Of a stretch of DNA of 64,000 bases, positions 37,372-46,657 are shown one piece after another. Position 1 is the stretch's first letter. Each line of letters begins with the position of its first letter. The position numbers were made by a program, and so were the translations under genes. Under the pieces are notes generated by a model. That model was given only the letters and a program-made list of their open reading frames with translations. It was not told where the DNA came from and did not search any database. The stretch comes from Pseudooceanicola atlanticus (GTDB lineage: Bacteria; Pseudomonadota; Alphaproteobacteria; Rhodobacterales; Rhodobacteraceae), in NCBI RefSeq assembly GCF_000768315.1, contig NZ_AQQX01000002.1, positions 248,001 to 312,000 on the forward strand, given 5' to 3'.

Positions 37372-38784
37372 TCAGGCCGCCGGCGGCGCGGGATCGACGA
37401 TGTCAGGCGGGGTGTCGCGCAGCAGGCGGTTGATCAGACGCCAGGCGATCCAACCGGCCAGCCCGCCCGCGAACACGGCCGCCAGCCCATAGCCCAGCAT
37501 CGCCCCTGGCCCGCCCCAGACCTGCCCCAGCAGCAGCGCCAGCGGATAGACCAGCACCCCGTCGCGGAGCCAGGCCGACCAGGTCGCCCAGGTCGGCTTG
37601 CCCAGGTTGTTGAACGCCGCCCCCGCCACGAACAGCACCCCGTTCAGCAGGAAGGACAGCGTGACCCAGAAGGTGAAGGCCTTCATCACCTCGATCCCCG
37701 GCCCCTCGAGCCCGAACCCACGGATCAGCGGCCCGGTCAGCGCCATCATCAGCAGCCAGGCGATCAGCGTGTAGATCGTGCAGAAGATCAGGCTGTCGAG
37801 ATAGGCGCGCCGGACCCGGTCGATCCGCCTGGCCCCGTAATTCTGCCCGATGATGCCGCCGATTGCCCCCGACAAGCCGTAGATACCGCCGAAGACCAGC
37901 ATCATCAGCCGCATCGCAACCGCCATCGCCGCCACCGCTTCGGGCCCGTAAGGCGCCATGGCCAGTGTCAGCATCCATTGCCCGGCGGGCGGCGAGGCCT
38001 GTGTCGCGATCCCCGGCACAGCGATGGCGAAATAGGGACGAACCGCCCGGCGCAGCGCGCCGAAGGACGGACGTTTCAACAGCCCGTGATGCCGGATCAG
38101 CCAGTAGAGCCCCAGCCCCGCCATGATGACCCGCGAGATCACCAGCGACCAGGCCGCCCCGGTCACGCCCCATTCCAGGGCGACGATCAGCAGCGGGTTC
38201 AGCACCATCATCACCATGCCGGCAATCAGCGTGACCAGCATCGACCGCCAGGCATCGCCCACGGCCCGCAACAGCCCGGCCGAATTCACGCCGAGCGCGA
38301 TGATCGGCAGCGACATCAGCGTGATCGACAGCACATGCGCCGCGATCTCCAGCACTTCGCCCTCGGCCCCCGCCAAGCGCAGCAGGTCGTGGCGGAAGGT
38401 CACGCTCGGCACCGAAAGGGTGAACTGGATCAGGAAGGTGAAGATCAGCGCGGCGGTGGCGTAATCGCGGGCCGTCTCGCTCGACCCGGCGCCCAGATGG
38501 CGCGACACCAGCGCCACGCCCGAGATCATCATGCCAAGCGCCACGGACACCATCAGGAAGGTGACCATCGCCGCATAGCCCATGCCCGCCAGCAGTAGCG
38601 TGTCGTCCAATTGCCCGACCCAGTAGAGCGCCAGGAAATCCACCAGGAACATGAAGGTCAGCCCGACCGATCCCGACGCGGTCATGACGACCACGTGCCG
38701 CATCGTCGACCCGGTCACGAACCGGGCCTGAAGCCCATCCTTATTCGGCAGCGGCCGGGATGGGTCGGGCAAAGATCGTCTCAT
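37372..38784 (-). CDS. MATE-family efflux transporter
   Basis: 470-aa protein with twelve hydrophobic segments in two MatE halves. GVALVSRHLGAGSSETARDYA and IIGQNYGARRIDRVRRAYLDS are the paired cytoplasmic-loop motifs of MATE exporters. It overlaps the upstream MFS gene by about 44 bp if the ATG at 38784 is used; a later start is possible because the conserved part begins near ARFVTGSTMRHV. Exports organic cations or toxins by Na+ or H+ antiport; the substrate is unknown. Confidence 0.9.
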   Translation of the reverse strand: MRRSLPDPSRPLPNKDGLQARFVTGSTMRHVVVMTASGSVGLTFMFLVDFLALYWVGQLDDTLLLAGMGYAAMVTFLMVSVALGMMISGVALVSRHLGAGSSETARDYATAALIFTFLIQFTLSVPSVTFRHDLLRLAGAEGEVLEIAAHVLSITLMSLPIIALGVNSAGLLRAVGDAWRSMLVTLIAGMVMMVLNPLLIVALEWGVTGAAWSLVISRVIMAGLGLYWLIRHHGLLKRPSFGALRRAVRPYFAIAVPGIATQASPPAGQWMLTLAMAPYGPEAVAAMAVAMRLMMLVFGGIYGLSGAIGGIIGQNYGARRIDRVRRAYLDSLIFCTIYTLIAWLLMMALTGPLIRGFGLEGPGIEVMKAFTFWVTLSFLLNGVLFVAGAAFNNLGKPTWATWSAWLRDGVLVYPLALLLGQVWGGPGAMLGYGLAAVFAGGLAGWIAWRLINRLLRDTPPDIVDPAPPAA

Positions 38785-39973
38785 GTCCGGGCTCCGGATG
38801 ACGGGGGATCAGCATCGACAGGCAAAGCGATCCGGCGGCCATGCCCGCGGCCAGGACGAAGACCCCCCCAGGCGAGACCAGCCACAGATACCCCAGCAGG
38901 GCCGGCAGGAAGACCGCCGCGATATGGTTGATCGTAAAGGCCACGGCCGCCGTCGGGGCGATATCGCCGGGATCGGCGATTTTCTGGAAATACGTCTTCA
39001 GCGCCAGCGCCAGCCCGAAGAAGATGTGATCGATCACATAGAGGACCGAGGCCAGCACCACGCCCCAGCTGAAATAGTAGATGCCGCCATAGGCGGAAAA
39101 CACGCAGACCAGCCCGACATATTCGAACATCAGCGTCCGGCGCTCGCCGAACCGCGCCACGGCGCGCCCCAGCAACGGCGCGAAGATCATGTTGGCCACC
39201 AGGTTGATCAGGAACAGGCCCGTGACCTCGTGCACCTCGAAGCCGAACCGCTCGACCATCATGAACCCGGCAAAGACGACGAAGATCTGCCGCCGCGCGC
39301 CGGCCATGAATTGCAGCGCGTAATACAGCCAGTAGCGCTTGCGCAGGACCATCTTCTTGACCTGCGGATTGGGCGCCTCGAATTGCGGATAGGCGATCAT
39401 GGCAAAGATCGCGATGGCCGCGGTGACCCCGCCCGCCAGCATGTAGACGATGTTGTAGGTCAGGCCCAGCGGCTCCCACAGCACGACCAGCAGACCGTAG
39501 GAACACAAGGTCGCCGCCGACCCGGTGGCCAGCAGCAGGCCCAGCACCTGCGGCGCCTCTTCCTTCTTCAGCCATTGCAGCTGCAGCGACTGGTTCACCG
39601 TCTCGTAATAGTGGAACCCGATGGAGCTGAGCATGGTGATCGTCAGGATGCCCCCAAGCGTCGGGAACCAGGCGGTCACCGCCGTGGCCACCCCCAGCAG
39701 CAACAGCGACACCAGCCCCAGAACCTGTTCGCGCACGACCATGATGATGGCGATCACCCCGATCGCCAGGAAGCCCGGGATCTCGCGCACCGTGTGCAGC
39801 CAGCCGATATCGGAGCCGTCGAACTGCGCCACCTCGATGACGAAATTGTTCAGCAGGGCAGACCAGGTCGCAAAGGCGATCGGCATCGCGGCCGCCATCA
39901 GGAACAGCAACGTACGGGGGCGGCGCCAGAGCGGCAGATGCCGCGCGTCGGCAAGGGGCGTGGTCTGAGTCAT
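38741..39973 (-). CDS. MFS transporter
   Basis: 410-aa protein with about twelve membrane segments. The N-terminal half begins MTQTTPLADARHLPLWRRP, followed by TM1 and the conserved-looking FDGSDIGWLHTVREIPGFLA. It lacks a textbook motif A but has GRAVARFGERR between the central helices. The ATG at 39973 is chosen as the start. Overlaps the MATE gene, so the two carriers are probably cotranscribed. Substrate unknown. Confidence 0.87.
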   Translation of the reverse strand: MTQTTPLADARHLPLWRRPRTLLFLMAAAMPIAFATWSALLNNFVIEVAQFDGSDIGWLHTVREIPGFLAIGVIAIIMVVREQVLGLVSLLLLGVATAVTAWFPTLGGILTITMLSSIGFHYYETVNQSLQLQWLKKEEAPQVLGLLLATGSAATLCSYGLLVVLWEPLGLTYNIVYMLAGGVTAAIAIFAMIAYPQFEAPNPQVKKMVLRKRYWLYYALQFMAGARRQIFVVFAGFMMVERFGFEVHEVTGLFLINLVANMIFAPLLGRAVARFGERRTLMFEYVGLVCVFSAYGGIYYFSWGVVLASVLYVIDHIFFGLALALKTYFQKIADPGDIAPTAAVAFTINHIAAVFLPALLGYLWLVSPGGVFVLAAGMAAGSLCLSMLIPRHPEPGHETIFARPIPAAAE

Positions 39974-40055
39974 ACCACCGCCATTACGCCGATTTTCGGA
40001 CGGACCCAAGACAAATAAATGCACATAGCATCTATTTCCAGCGCGCAGCGCCCCC

Positions 40056-40106
40056 TTTCATCTGGCCGGAAAATATCCCGGGATCCTGAAGGGCAGCGCC
40101 CTTCAG
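40056..40106 (-). repeat. Intergenic hairpin-plus-motif element, copy 2
   Basis: On the minus strand a perfect 9-bp hairpin (CTGAAGGGC / GCCCTTCAG, 40086-40106) is followed by CCCGGGATATTTTCCGGCC and AGATGAAA. The order and sequence match the element at 16766. It lies in the 220-bp gap between the MFS gene and priA; no gene is seen there. Confidence 0.6.
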
Positions 40107-40193
40107 AGCCCTTGCGGCTCGAGCAAGATAAAATCGTGTGCGCCGCAGGCGCTCCGGTTTGCAACACGGGTCAGGGGCGGGCCAGAGGGCGGA

Positions 40194-42389
40194 TCAGAAG
40201 AAGGATTGCGGGTCGATATCCACCGCCACTCGCAGGTCCTTGTCCGCGCGCAGCTGCGCCACCCATTGCGCCATCGCGCCCTGCAGGGCGACGCCCTTAT
40301 CGGCCTTGACCAGCATCCGCACCCGGTGCCGCCCCCGTATCCGCGCGATCGGGGCCGGGGCCGGGCCGAAGACCTGGGCCGATACGCGGTCCAGCGGTCC
40401 GGTCCGCCGGGCCAGGTCCTGCCCGGCGCGGAACGCCGTCTCGGCCTCCGTCGCCGACAGGATCACCGCGGCCAGCCGGCCATAGGGCGGCATCCCGGCG
40501 GCACGGCGGCCCTCGGCCTCGGCCTTCCAGAACGCCTCCTCGTCGCCGGTCAGGATGGCGCGGATCACCGGGTGTTCGGGCTGGTAGGTCTGGAGGATCG
40601 CCTCGCCCGCCGCCTCGGCCCGGCCCGCACGCCCCGCCACCTGGCGCATCAGCTGGAAGGTCCGTTCGGCAGCGCGCAGATCAGAGCCTTGCAGGCCCAG
40701 ATCGGCGTCGATCACCCCCACCAGCGTCAGCTTGGGGAAGTTGTGCCCCTTCGCCACCAGCTGCGTGCCGATGATGATATCCGCGCCGCCCTCCGCGATC
40801 TCGGCAATCGCCGCCTTCAGCGCCCGGGCCGAGGTGAAGAGGTCCGAGGACAGCACCGCCACCCGCGCCTCGGGAAAGAGGCCGGCGACCTCTTCGCCCA
40901 GCCGCTCCACGCCCGGACCGACCGGGGCCAGCCGTCCTTCGACTTCGCAGCTTGGGCAGGCCTCGGGGATCGGCTTCGTCTCGCCGCATTGGTGGCAGAC
41001 CAGCCGTTTGAGGAACCGGTGTTCGACCATACGCGCATCGCAATGGTCACAGGCGATCTGTTCGCCGCAGGCCCGGCAGATCGTGACCGGCGCATAGCCG
41101 CGACGGTTCAGGAACAGCAGCGCCTGTTCCCCCGTCTCGATCCGCTGCCGCACCGCGTGAGCCAGCGAGGGGGAAATCCAGGTGCCCGGCTGCATCTGTT
41201 CGTTGCGCATGTCGAGCGTGCGCATCTCGGGCAGGACCGCGGCGCCGAAACGGGCATCCAGGTCGACCCGGTCATACTTGCCCGCATCGGCATTGGCCCA
41301 GGTTTCCAGCGACGGCGTGGCCGAGGCCAGCACCACCCGCGCCCCGGTGATCGAGGCCCGCAGCACCGCCATGTCCCGCGCGTTGTACAGCACCCCGTCC
41401 TCCTGCTTGTACGAGGTGTCGTGTTCCTCATCCACGACGATCAGGCCCAGGTCCCGGAACGGCAGGAACAGCGACGACCGCGCGCCCACCACCAGCTCCG
41501 CCTGACCCTGACCGATCATCTTCCAGGCGCGGCGCCGTTCGGTCATCGTGACGCCGGAATGCCATTCCACCGGTTTCGCGCCGAAGCGCTGTTCGACACG
41601 GATGAGGAATTGTTCGGACAGGGCGATCTCGGGCAGCAGGACCAGCGCCTGGCGGCCCGCGGCAAGACAGGCCGCCACGGCCTCGAGATAGACCTCGGTC
41701 TTGCCCGACCCGGTCACCCCGCGCAGCAGGGTTGTGCCATAGCCGCCTGTACGGATCCCCTCGGCCAGCTTGGCCGCGGCGGTCGCCTGTGCCTCGGTCA
41801 GGGCCTTGCCGTGGCGCTCCACGTCGAGCGGCGGATAGGGCGTGTCACGGGGGGCCTTTTCCTCGCGGACCGCCCCCTGTTCGACCAGCCCCTTGACCAC
41901 GCCCGAGGACACGCCGGCCATCTCGCTCAGTTCCTTCAGGGTAAAGGACAGCCCGCCGTAATCGCGCAGCACCTCCAAGACGCGGCGGCGGGCATCGGTC
42001 ATCCGTTCCGGCTCCGTCTCGCCGAGGCGGTAGACCTTCTGCATGGAGGGCGGATCGGACAGGCCAGGCGCCCGCGTCGCCAGCCGCAGCATCGCCGACA
42101 TGGGCGTCAGCGTGTAATCGCCGGCCCGCACCAGGAACTCGCGCATCTCGTCCCGCATGGGGGCGACGTCCAGCACCTTGGTGACGGGGCGAATCTTGGA
42201 ATAGTCGAAATCGCCCTTGCCCGGGCCCCAGACGACCCCCGGCACCTGGCGCGGGCCCAGCGGCACCTGCACGAAGGCGCCCTGGAACACGCCGCCCTCG
42301 GGCGCCTTGTAATCAAGGAACCGGTCGATGGGCTGCGTCGTCACCACCGAAACGAGCTGGCCGGGAGCAAAGAAGGAGGGTTCGTCCAA
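40194..42389 (-). CDS. priA: Primosomal protein N' (replication-restart helicase PriA)
   Basis: 731-aa SF2 helicase that reloads the replisome at stalled forks. Walker A GVTGSGKTEVYLEA, DEEH box VVDEEHDTSYKQ, and two zinc-binding clusters (CRACGEQIACDHC and CHQCGETKPIPEACPSC) are intact. I prefer the TTG at 42389 (MDEPSFFAPGQLVSV), with GGGGAT upstream, over a TTG 15 bp earlier without a ribosome-binding site. Confidence 0.95.
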   Translation of the reverse strand: MDEPSFFAPGQLVSVVTTQPIDRFLDYKAPEGGVFQGAFVQVPLGPRQVPGVVWGPGKGDFDYSKIRPVTKVLDVAPMRDEMREFLVRAGDYTLTPMSAMLRLATRAPGLSDPPSMQKVYRLGETEPERMTDARRRVLEVLRDYGGLSFTLKELSEMAGVSSGVVKGLVEQGAVREEKAPRDTPYPPLDVERHGKALTEAQATAAAKLAEGIRTGGYGTTLLRGVTGSGKTEVYLEAVAACLAAGRQALVLLPEIALSEQFLIRVEQRFGAKPVEWHSGVTMTERRRAWKMIGQGQAELVVGARSSLFLPFRDLGLIVVDEEHDTSYKQEDGVLYNARDMAVLRASITGARVVLASATPSLETWANADAGKYDRVDLDARFGAAVLPEMRTLDMRNEQMQPGTWISPSLAHAVRQRIETGEQALLFLNRRGYAPVTICRACGEQIACDHCDARMVEHRFLKRLVCHQCGETKPIPEACPSCEVEGRLAPVGPGVERLGEEVAGLFPEARVAVLSSDLFTSARALKAAIAEIAEGGADIIIGTQLVAKGHNFPKLTLVGVIDADLGLQGSDLRAAERTFQLMRQVAGRAGRAEAAGEAILQTYQPEHPVIRAILTGDEEAFWKAEAEGRRAAGMPPYGRLAAVILSATEAETAFRAGQDLARRTGPLDRVSAQVFGPAPAPIARIRGRHRVRMLVKADKGVALQGAMAQWVAQLRADKDLRVAVDIDPQSFF

Positions 42390-42526
42390 GCGGGATCCCC
42401 ACAAAACGGGTTAGCGATAACAGGCAGGGGGTTTCGAAACGCCCCCCTATCGGGTAAATCGCGAGCGACGTCTTTCCAACCCCCGACGCAATTTTGCCGC
42501 GGCGGGCGCAACCCGAAGAGGCCCCG

Positions 42527-43180
42527 ATGAAATTCTTTGTCGATACCGCCGATGTCCCCGCCATTGCCGAGCTGAACGAGCTGGGCATGGTCGACGGGGT
42601 GACCACCAACCCGTCGCTGATCAAGAAATCCGGCCGCGATATCCTGGAAGTGACCAAGGAAATCTGTGACCTGGTCGACGGCCCCGTATCGGCCGAGGTC
42701 ACCGCGACCGATGCCGAGACGATGATCGCCGAGGGCCGCAAGCTGGCCAAGATCGCCGACAACATCGCCGTGAAGGTGCCGCTGACCTGGGACGGGCTGA
42801 AGGCCTGCAAGGTGCTGACCGGCGAAGGCAACATGGTCAACGTGACGCTGTGCTTCTCGGCCAACCAGGCGCTGCTGGCGGCCAAGGCCGGCGCGACCTT
42901 CATCTCGCCCTTCATCGGGCGGCTGGACGATATCAACCTCGACGGGCTGGACCTGATCGCCGATATCCGCACCATCTATGACAATTTCGGCTACGAGACC
43001 GAGATCCTCGCGGCCTCGATCCGCACCGCGAACCACATCGCGGAATGCGCCAAGATCGGTGCCGACGTGATCACCGCGCCGCCCGCCGTCATCAGCGGCA
43101 TGGTCAAGCATCCGCTGACCGACAAGGGCCTCGACGCGTTCCTGGCCGACATCAAGGAGGCCGGGATCAGCATCCTCTGA
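42527..43180 (+). CDS. fsa: Transaldolase / fructose-6-phosphate aldolase
   Basis: 217-aa TIM-barrel class I aldolase of the short transaldolase (FSA/TalB-like) group: [47 protein letters not shown] with the Schiff-base Lys near residue 86, and [19 protein letters not shown]. The start at 42527 follows GAAGAGG. Short enzymes of this type act either as transaldolase or as fructose-6-phosphate aldolase; sequence reading alone does not settle which. Confidence 0.93.
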   Translation: MKFFVDTADVPAIAELNELGMVDGVTTNPSLIKKSGRDILEVTKEICDLVDGPVSAEVTATDAETMIAEGRKLAKIADNIAVKVPLTWDGLKACKVLTGEGNMVNVTLCFSANQALLAAKAGATFISPFIGRLDDINLDGLDLIADIRTIYDNFGYETEILAASIRTANHIAECAKIGADVITAPPAVISGMVKHPLTDKGLDAFLADIKEAGISIL

Positions 43181-43204
43181 TCCTGCCGACCCAAGCCAAG
43201 CGTG

Positions 43205-43229
43205 CGATCCCCGGACCGACCGGGGATCG
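43205..43229. terminator. Strong stem-loop after the aldolase gene
   Basis: CGATCCCCGG and CCGGGGATCG form a perfect 10-bp stem with a 5-base loop, 25 bp after the stop. No T-run follows on either strand, so it may act with Rho or protect the mRNA end. Confidence 0.45.
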
Positions 43230-43371
43230 TGCCGCCCCCGGACACGCCCAAGGCCCGTCGCCCTGTTCCCCTGAGGACTCACCCCGGCGAAATCTGCCGC
43301 GCGTCTGAAAAAGATCCCCACATTCCCGCCTGCTCTGCTATGGTCCCGAGCAAAAGAAGACCGAGGCAAAC

Positions 43372-44079
43372 ATGAGCAGTCACCCCAAGATCGACGACGA
43401 TCTTCGCGCGAAGATCATCGCCGAACCTACATCCATCCTTGACGATCGCGACCTGATGCACGCCCTGATCGCCGCCAATGACCGGGCGATCGGTTCCAAT
43501 GTCGTGGACCTGCGCGGCATCGCCATGGAGCGGCTGGAGGCCCGGCTGGATCGTCTGGAAGACACCCACCGGTCCGTCATCGCCGCAGCCTATGAGAACC
43601 TGGCGGGCACCAACCAGGTCCATCGGGCGATCCTGCGGATGCTGGACCCCACCGATTTCGAGACCTTCCTGCGCGACCTGGACGGCGAGGTTGCCGACAT
43701 CCTTGGCGTCAGCCACATGCACCTGGTGCTGGAAAGCCTGCAGAACGATGGCGACAGCACCATTGAACGGCTGGGCGAGGTCCTGCGCGTCGTGGCGCCC
43801 GGCTATTGCGAGATCTTCGCCGATGGCGGTCGCGGCGCCCCGCCGCGCCAGGTCACCCTGCGCCAGATCCGCAATGGCGAGGAGGTCGTCTATGGTGCGG
43901 GTGGCGAATACGTCCGCTCCGAAGCGGTGCTGCGCCTGAATTTCGGCGAGGGCCGCCTGCCCGGCATGCTGGTCATGGGGTCCGAAGATCCGCATCAGTT
44001 CACGCCGCAGCACGGCACGGACCTGCTGGCCTTCTTCGCCGGGGTCTTTGAACGCACGATGCGGCGCTGGCTGAACTGA
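43372..44079 (+). CDS. DUF484-family protein
   Basis: 235-aa cytoplasmic protein of the DUF484 family, a GAF-like domain preceded by a coiled N-terminal helix (residues about 30-70, AMERLEARLDRLEDTH). It sits directly upstream of xerC with a one-base stop/start overlap, the usual DUF484-xerC pairing in proteobacteria. Its molecular role is not known. Confidence 0.9.
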   Translation: MSSHPKIDDDLRAKIIAEPTSILDDRDLMHALIAANDRAIGSNVVDLRGIAMERLEARLDRLEDTHRSVIAAAYENLAGTNQVHRAILRMLDPTDFETFLRDLDGEVADILGVSHMHLVLESLQNDGDSTIERLGEVLRVVAPGYCEIFADGGRGAPPRQVTLRQIRNGEEVVYGAGGEYVRSEAVLRLNFGEGRLPGMLVMGSEDPHQFTPQHGTDLLAFFAGVFERTMRRWLN

Positions 44080-45014
44080 TGAGCCTCGCGGTCTCTCCGG
44101 CCGCACGGGCCGCCCTGGCCGACTGGTTGTCCTCGCTGAAATCCCTGCGCGGCGCGTCCCCTGCGACGATCGCCGCCTATCAGCGGGACGTCGTCGACTA
44201 CCTGAGCTTCATGGCCGAACACCAGGGGGGGCCGCAGGGCATCGCCGCGCTTGGCGAGGTCGGAACGTCGGACATGCGGGCCTGGATGGCGCGGGAACGC
44301 GCCTCGGGCCTTGGTGCACGGTCGCTGGCGCGGAAATTGTCGGCGGTGAAGACCTTCTATCGCTGGCTGGCCGAGCGCGAGGGGCTCGAGGTGACACCGG
44401 TCCTGTCGGCCCGCGCGCCCAAGTACCAGCGCAGCCTGCCCCGCCCCCTGCCCGAAGACGCCGCGCGCGCCATGATCGGCGCCGTGGGCAGCCAGGATGA
44501 ACGCGCCTGGGTCGCCGCGCGCGATGCCGCCGTGATGACGCTGCTCTACGGCTGCGGCCTGCGGATTTCCGAGGCGCTGTCGCTGACCGCCGATGACCTG
44601 CCCCTGGGCGACACGCTGCGGATCACCGGCAAGGGCGGCAAGGAACGGATCGTGCCGGTCATCGCACCGGCCCGCACCGCCGTGCAGGCCTATCTCGATA
44701 TCCTGCCGCATCCGATGGAGTCGGGCACCCCGGTCTTTCGCGCCATACGCGGCGGGCCGTTGTCAGCGCGTACCGTGCAGAAATCCATGGAACAGGCCCG
44801 CATGGCGCTTGGCCTGCCGGCCAGTGCGACACCCCATGCGATGCGCCATTCCTTCGCCACCCACTTGCTGAGCGCGGGCGGCGATCTGCGGGCGATCCAG
44901 GATCTGCTGGGCCATGCCTCTCTGTCGACAACGCAGGTTTACACGGCGGTCGATACGGCACGGCTGATGGAGGTCTACGACGCCGCCCATCCCCGCGCGC
45001 GGGCCAAGTCGTAA
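44079..45014 (+). CDS. xerC: Tyrosine recombinase XerC
   Basis: 311-aa site-specific recombinase that resolves chromosome dimers at dif with XerD. The SAM-like N-terminal DNA-binding domain (SPATIAAYQRDVVDYLSFM) is followed by the catalytic domain: Arg in GCGLRISEAL, Lys in GKGGKERIVPV, HAMRHSFATHLL (HxxR), GHASLSTTQVYTAV with the Tyr nucleophile near residue 288. All residues are intact. XerC is preferred over XerD because of the DUF484 partner. Confidence 0.93.
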   Translation: MSLAVSPAARAALADWLSSLKSLRGASPATIAAYQRDVVDYLSFMAEHQGGPQGIAALGEVGTSDMRAWMARERASGLGARSLARKLSAVKTFYRWLAEREGLEVTPVLSARAPKYQRSLPRPLPEDAARAMIGAVGSQDERAWVAARDAAVMTLLYGCGLRISEALSLTADDLPLGDTLRITGKGGKERIVPVIAPARTAVQAYLDILPHPMESGTPVFRAIRGGPLSARTVQKSMEQARMALGLPASATPHAMRHSFATHLLSAGGDLRAIQDLLGHASLSTTQVYTAVDTARLMEVYDAAHPRARAKS

Positions 45015-45017
45015 TCC

Positions 45018-45743
45018 CTAGCGCGCGCCGACCGCGGGCTTGACCGCCGGCATCGCCAGCCAGTCGAAGATCACGCGGCAGAAGGCCTCTGGCTGTTCCA
45101 GCATGGGGAAATGGCCCGCATCCTCGATCAGTTCCAGCTGCGCATTGGGGATCAGTTCGGACATGAATTCCATCCGCTTGGGCGGCACAAGGCCGTCCTG
45201 CGCCCCGCCGATCACAAGGGCCGGCACCTTGACCTTGCGCAGCGTCCCTTGCTGATCGCGGCGGCGTTGCAGGGCGCGGGTCTGGCGGCGGAAGATCTCG
45301 GGGCCAAGCGCCATGGCCGTGTGGATGTAGCGGTTCACGATCTCGAAGCGATGCGGGCCTGGGGCCAGGTAGTCGGGTTTCATCACGTCGCGCAGCGCGG
45401 CCTCGAGCTGACCGGCGCGGCACTTGACCAACAGGTCCTCGCGCGCTGCCGATTGCTGGGGCGTATCCGCCAGCGGCGTGGTCGAAACCAGCGCGATCCG
45501 CTGCACCCGTTCGGGGGCGCGGCGAAACAGCTCCATCGCGATGGCACCGCCGAAATCATGACCCAGCAGGGCGAATTTGGGCGGCAATTCGGAGAGAAGC
45601 TCGGACGCGATCTCCTCCATCCGTTCGCCGCGGGTGGGCATGGCAAAGGTGATCGACCGGTCCGGCCCGAAGGCCGAGATCAGGGCGTCAAAGACCTGAT
45701 GGTCGCACATCATGCCGGGGATCAGGACAAGCGGTTCGCTCAT
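45018..45743 (-). CDS. Alpha/beta hydrolase with Asp at the nucleophile elbow
   Basis: 241-aa alpha/beta hydrolase. The oxyanion region is VLIPGMMCDH, the elbow is LLGHDFGG (Asp63 where Ser is usual), the acid is in GGAQDGLVPP, and the base His is in DAGHFPMLEQPE. Asp nucleophiles define haloalkane dehalogenases and epoxide hydrolases, so a C-X or epoxide substrate is possible, although the rest looks like the MhpC/BioH-type family. Convergent with xerC, 3 bp apart. Confidence 0.85.
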   Translation of the reverse strand: MSEPLVLIPGMMCDHQVFDALISAFGPDRSITFAMPTRGERMEEIASELLSELPPKFALLGHDFGGAIAMELFRRAPERVQRIALVSTTPLADTPQQSAAREDLLVKCRAGQLEAALRDVMKPDYLAPGPHRFEIVNRYIHTAMALGPEIFRRQTRALQRRRDQQGTLRKVKVPALVIGGAQDGLVPPKRMEFMSELIPNAQLELIEDAGHFPMLEQPEAFCRVIFDWLAMPAVKPAVGAR

Positions 45744-45847
45744 GTCTGGGTATCGGGCCCTGGGCCGTTCTGTTTCTGCTCACCCGGAGGGTCGCAGAGC
45801 AGAGCGGAAAATCAAGTGATTTGATGGGGCCAGCCGGAAATTGGCGG

Positions 45848-46591
45848 TCAGCCCCGCGCCAACACCTTTTCAACCGTCTTTTCGATCAGCACAAGGCAGT
45901 CCGGGTCCGAGAAGCGGTGATCCGCCCCCTTCACCAGGGTCAGGCGGATATCCGGGCCTTCGGCGCGGTCCAGCAGGCGATGCGCGACGCTGATATCGAC
46001 ATCCGCATCCGCAGTTCCCTGCAGGAACCGCACCGGGAAAGGCAGCGGGATGGGACCACGCAGCAGCAGGTGGTTGCGCCCGTCCTCGATCAGCCGCTTG
46101 GTGATGATGTAGGGTTCGCCGTATTCCGAGGGCAGCGCGACCTGTTCCACCATGTCCAGCGCGGTCTTCTGCGCGTCATCGAACCCGGCCCACATGCTGT
46201 CTTCGGTGAAATCGGGTGCGGCGGCGATGGTGACCAGGCCGGCGATCCGGTCCGGCATCCGCTGGGTCATCAGCAGGGAAATCCAGCCGCCCATCGAAGA
46301 CCCGACAAGGATCTGCGGCCCCTCGGTCAGTTCGGAAATGGCGGCCTGCGCGTCTTCGGCCCAGTCACCGATGCAGCCTGCGATGAATTCCCCGTCGCTT
46401 TCCCCGTGGCCGGAATAGTCGAACCGCAGGAAGGCGCGGCCCTTGCGTTTCGCCCAATCCTCGAGCGCGACGGCCTTGGTGCCCTGCATGTCCGATTTGA
46501 ACCCGCCCAGGAAGACGACGCCGGGGCCTTCGCCCTCGGTCCGGTTATAGGCGAGCCGGCGGCCCTGCGGGGTGGTCAGGTAGTCGGGCAT
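45848..46591 (-). CDS. Alpha/beta hydrolase, Ser type
   Basis: 247-aa alpha/beta hydrolase with the usual GSSMGG nucleophile elbow (Ser99), VVFLGGFKSDMQGTKA at the N-terminus and RFDYSGHGESDG. The acid and base appear as GTADADVDI and KGADHRFSDPD. The GFxSDM-GTKA pattern resembles the ABHD10/Bem46-like esterases. Substrate unknown. It lies 66 bp downstream of an MFS gene on the same strand. Confidence 0.87.
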   Translation of the reverse strand: MPDYLTTPQGRRLAYNRTEGEGPGVVFLGGFKSDMQGTKAVALEDWAKRKGRAFLRFDYSGHGESDGEFIAGCIGDWAEDAQAAISELTEGPQILVGSSMGGWISLLMTQRMPDRIAGLVTIAAAPDFTEDSMWAGFDDAQKTALDMVEQVALPSEYGEPYIITKRLIEDGRNHLLLRGPIPLPFPVRFLQGTADADVDISVAHRLLDRAEGPDIRLTLVKGADHRFSDPDCLVLIEKTVEKVLARG

Positions 46592-46657
46592 GGCGAGGCT
46601 CCTCCGCGATCGGGTGTTGATCCAGATGTGCCATGCCCGGCGCGGTGGCGCAACGCG

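Noticed and set aside
40206-42530. 774-codon plus-strand open frame opposite priA
   Set aside because: Antisense shadow; all PriA motifs lie on the minus strand.
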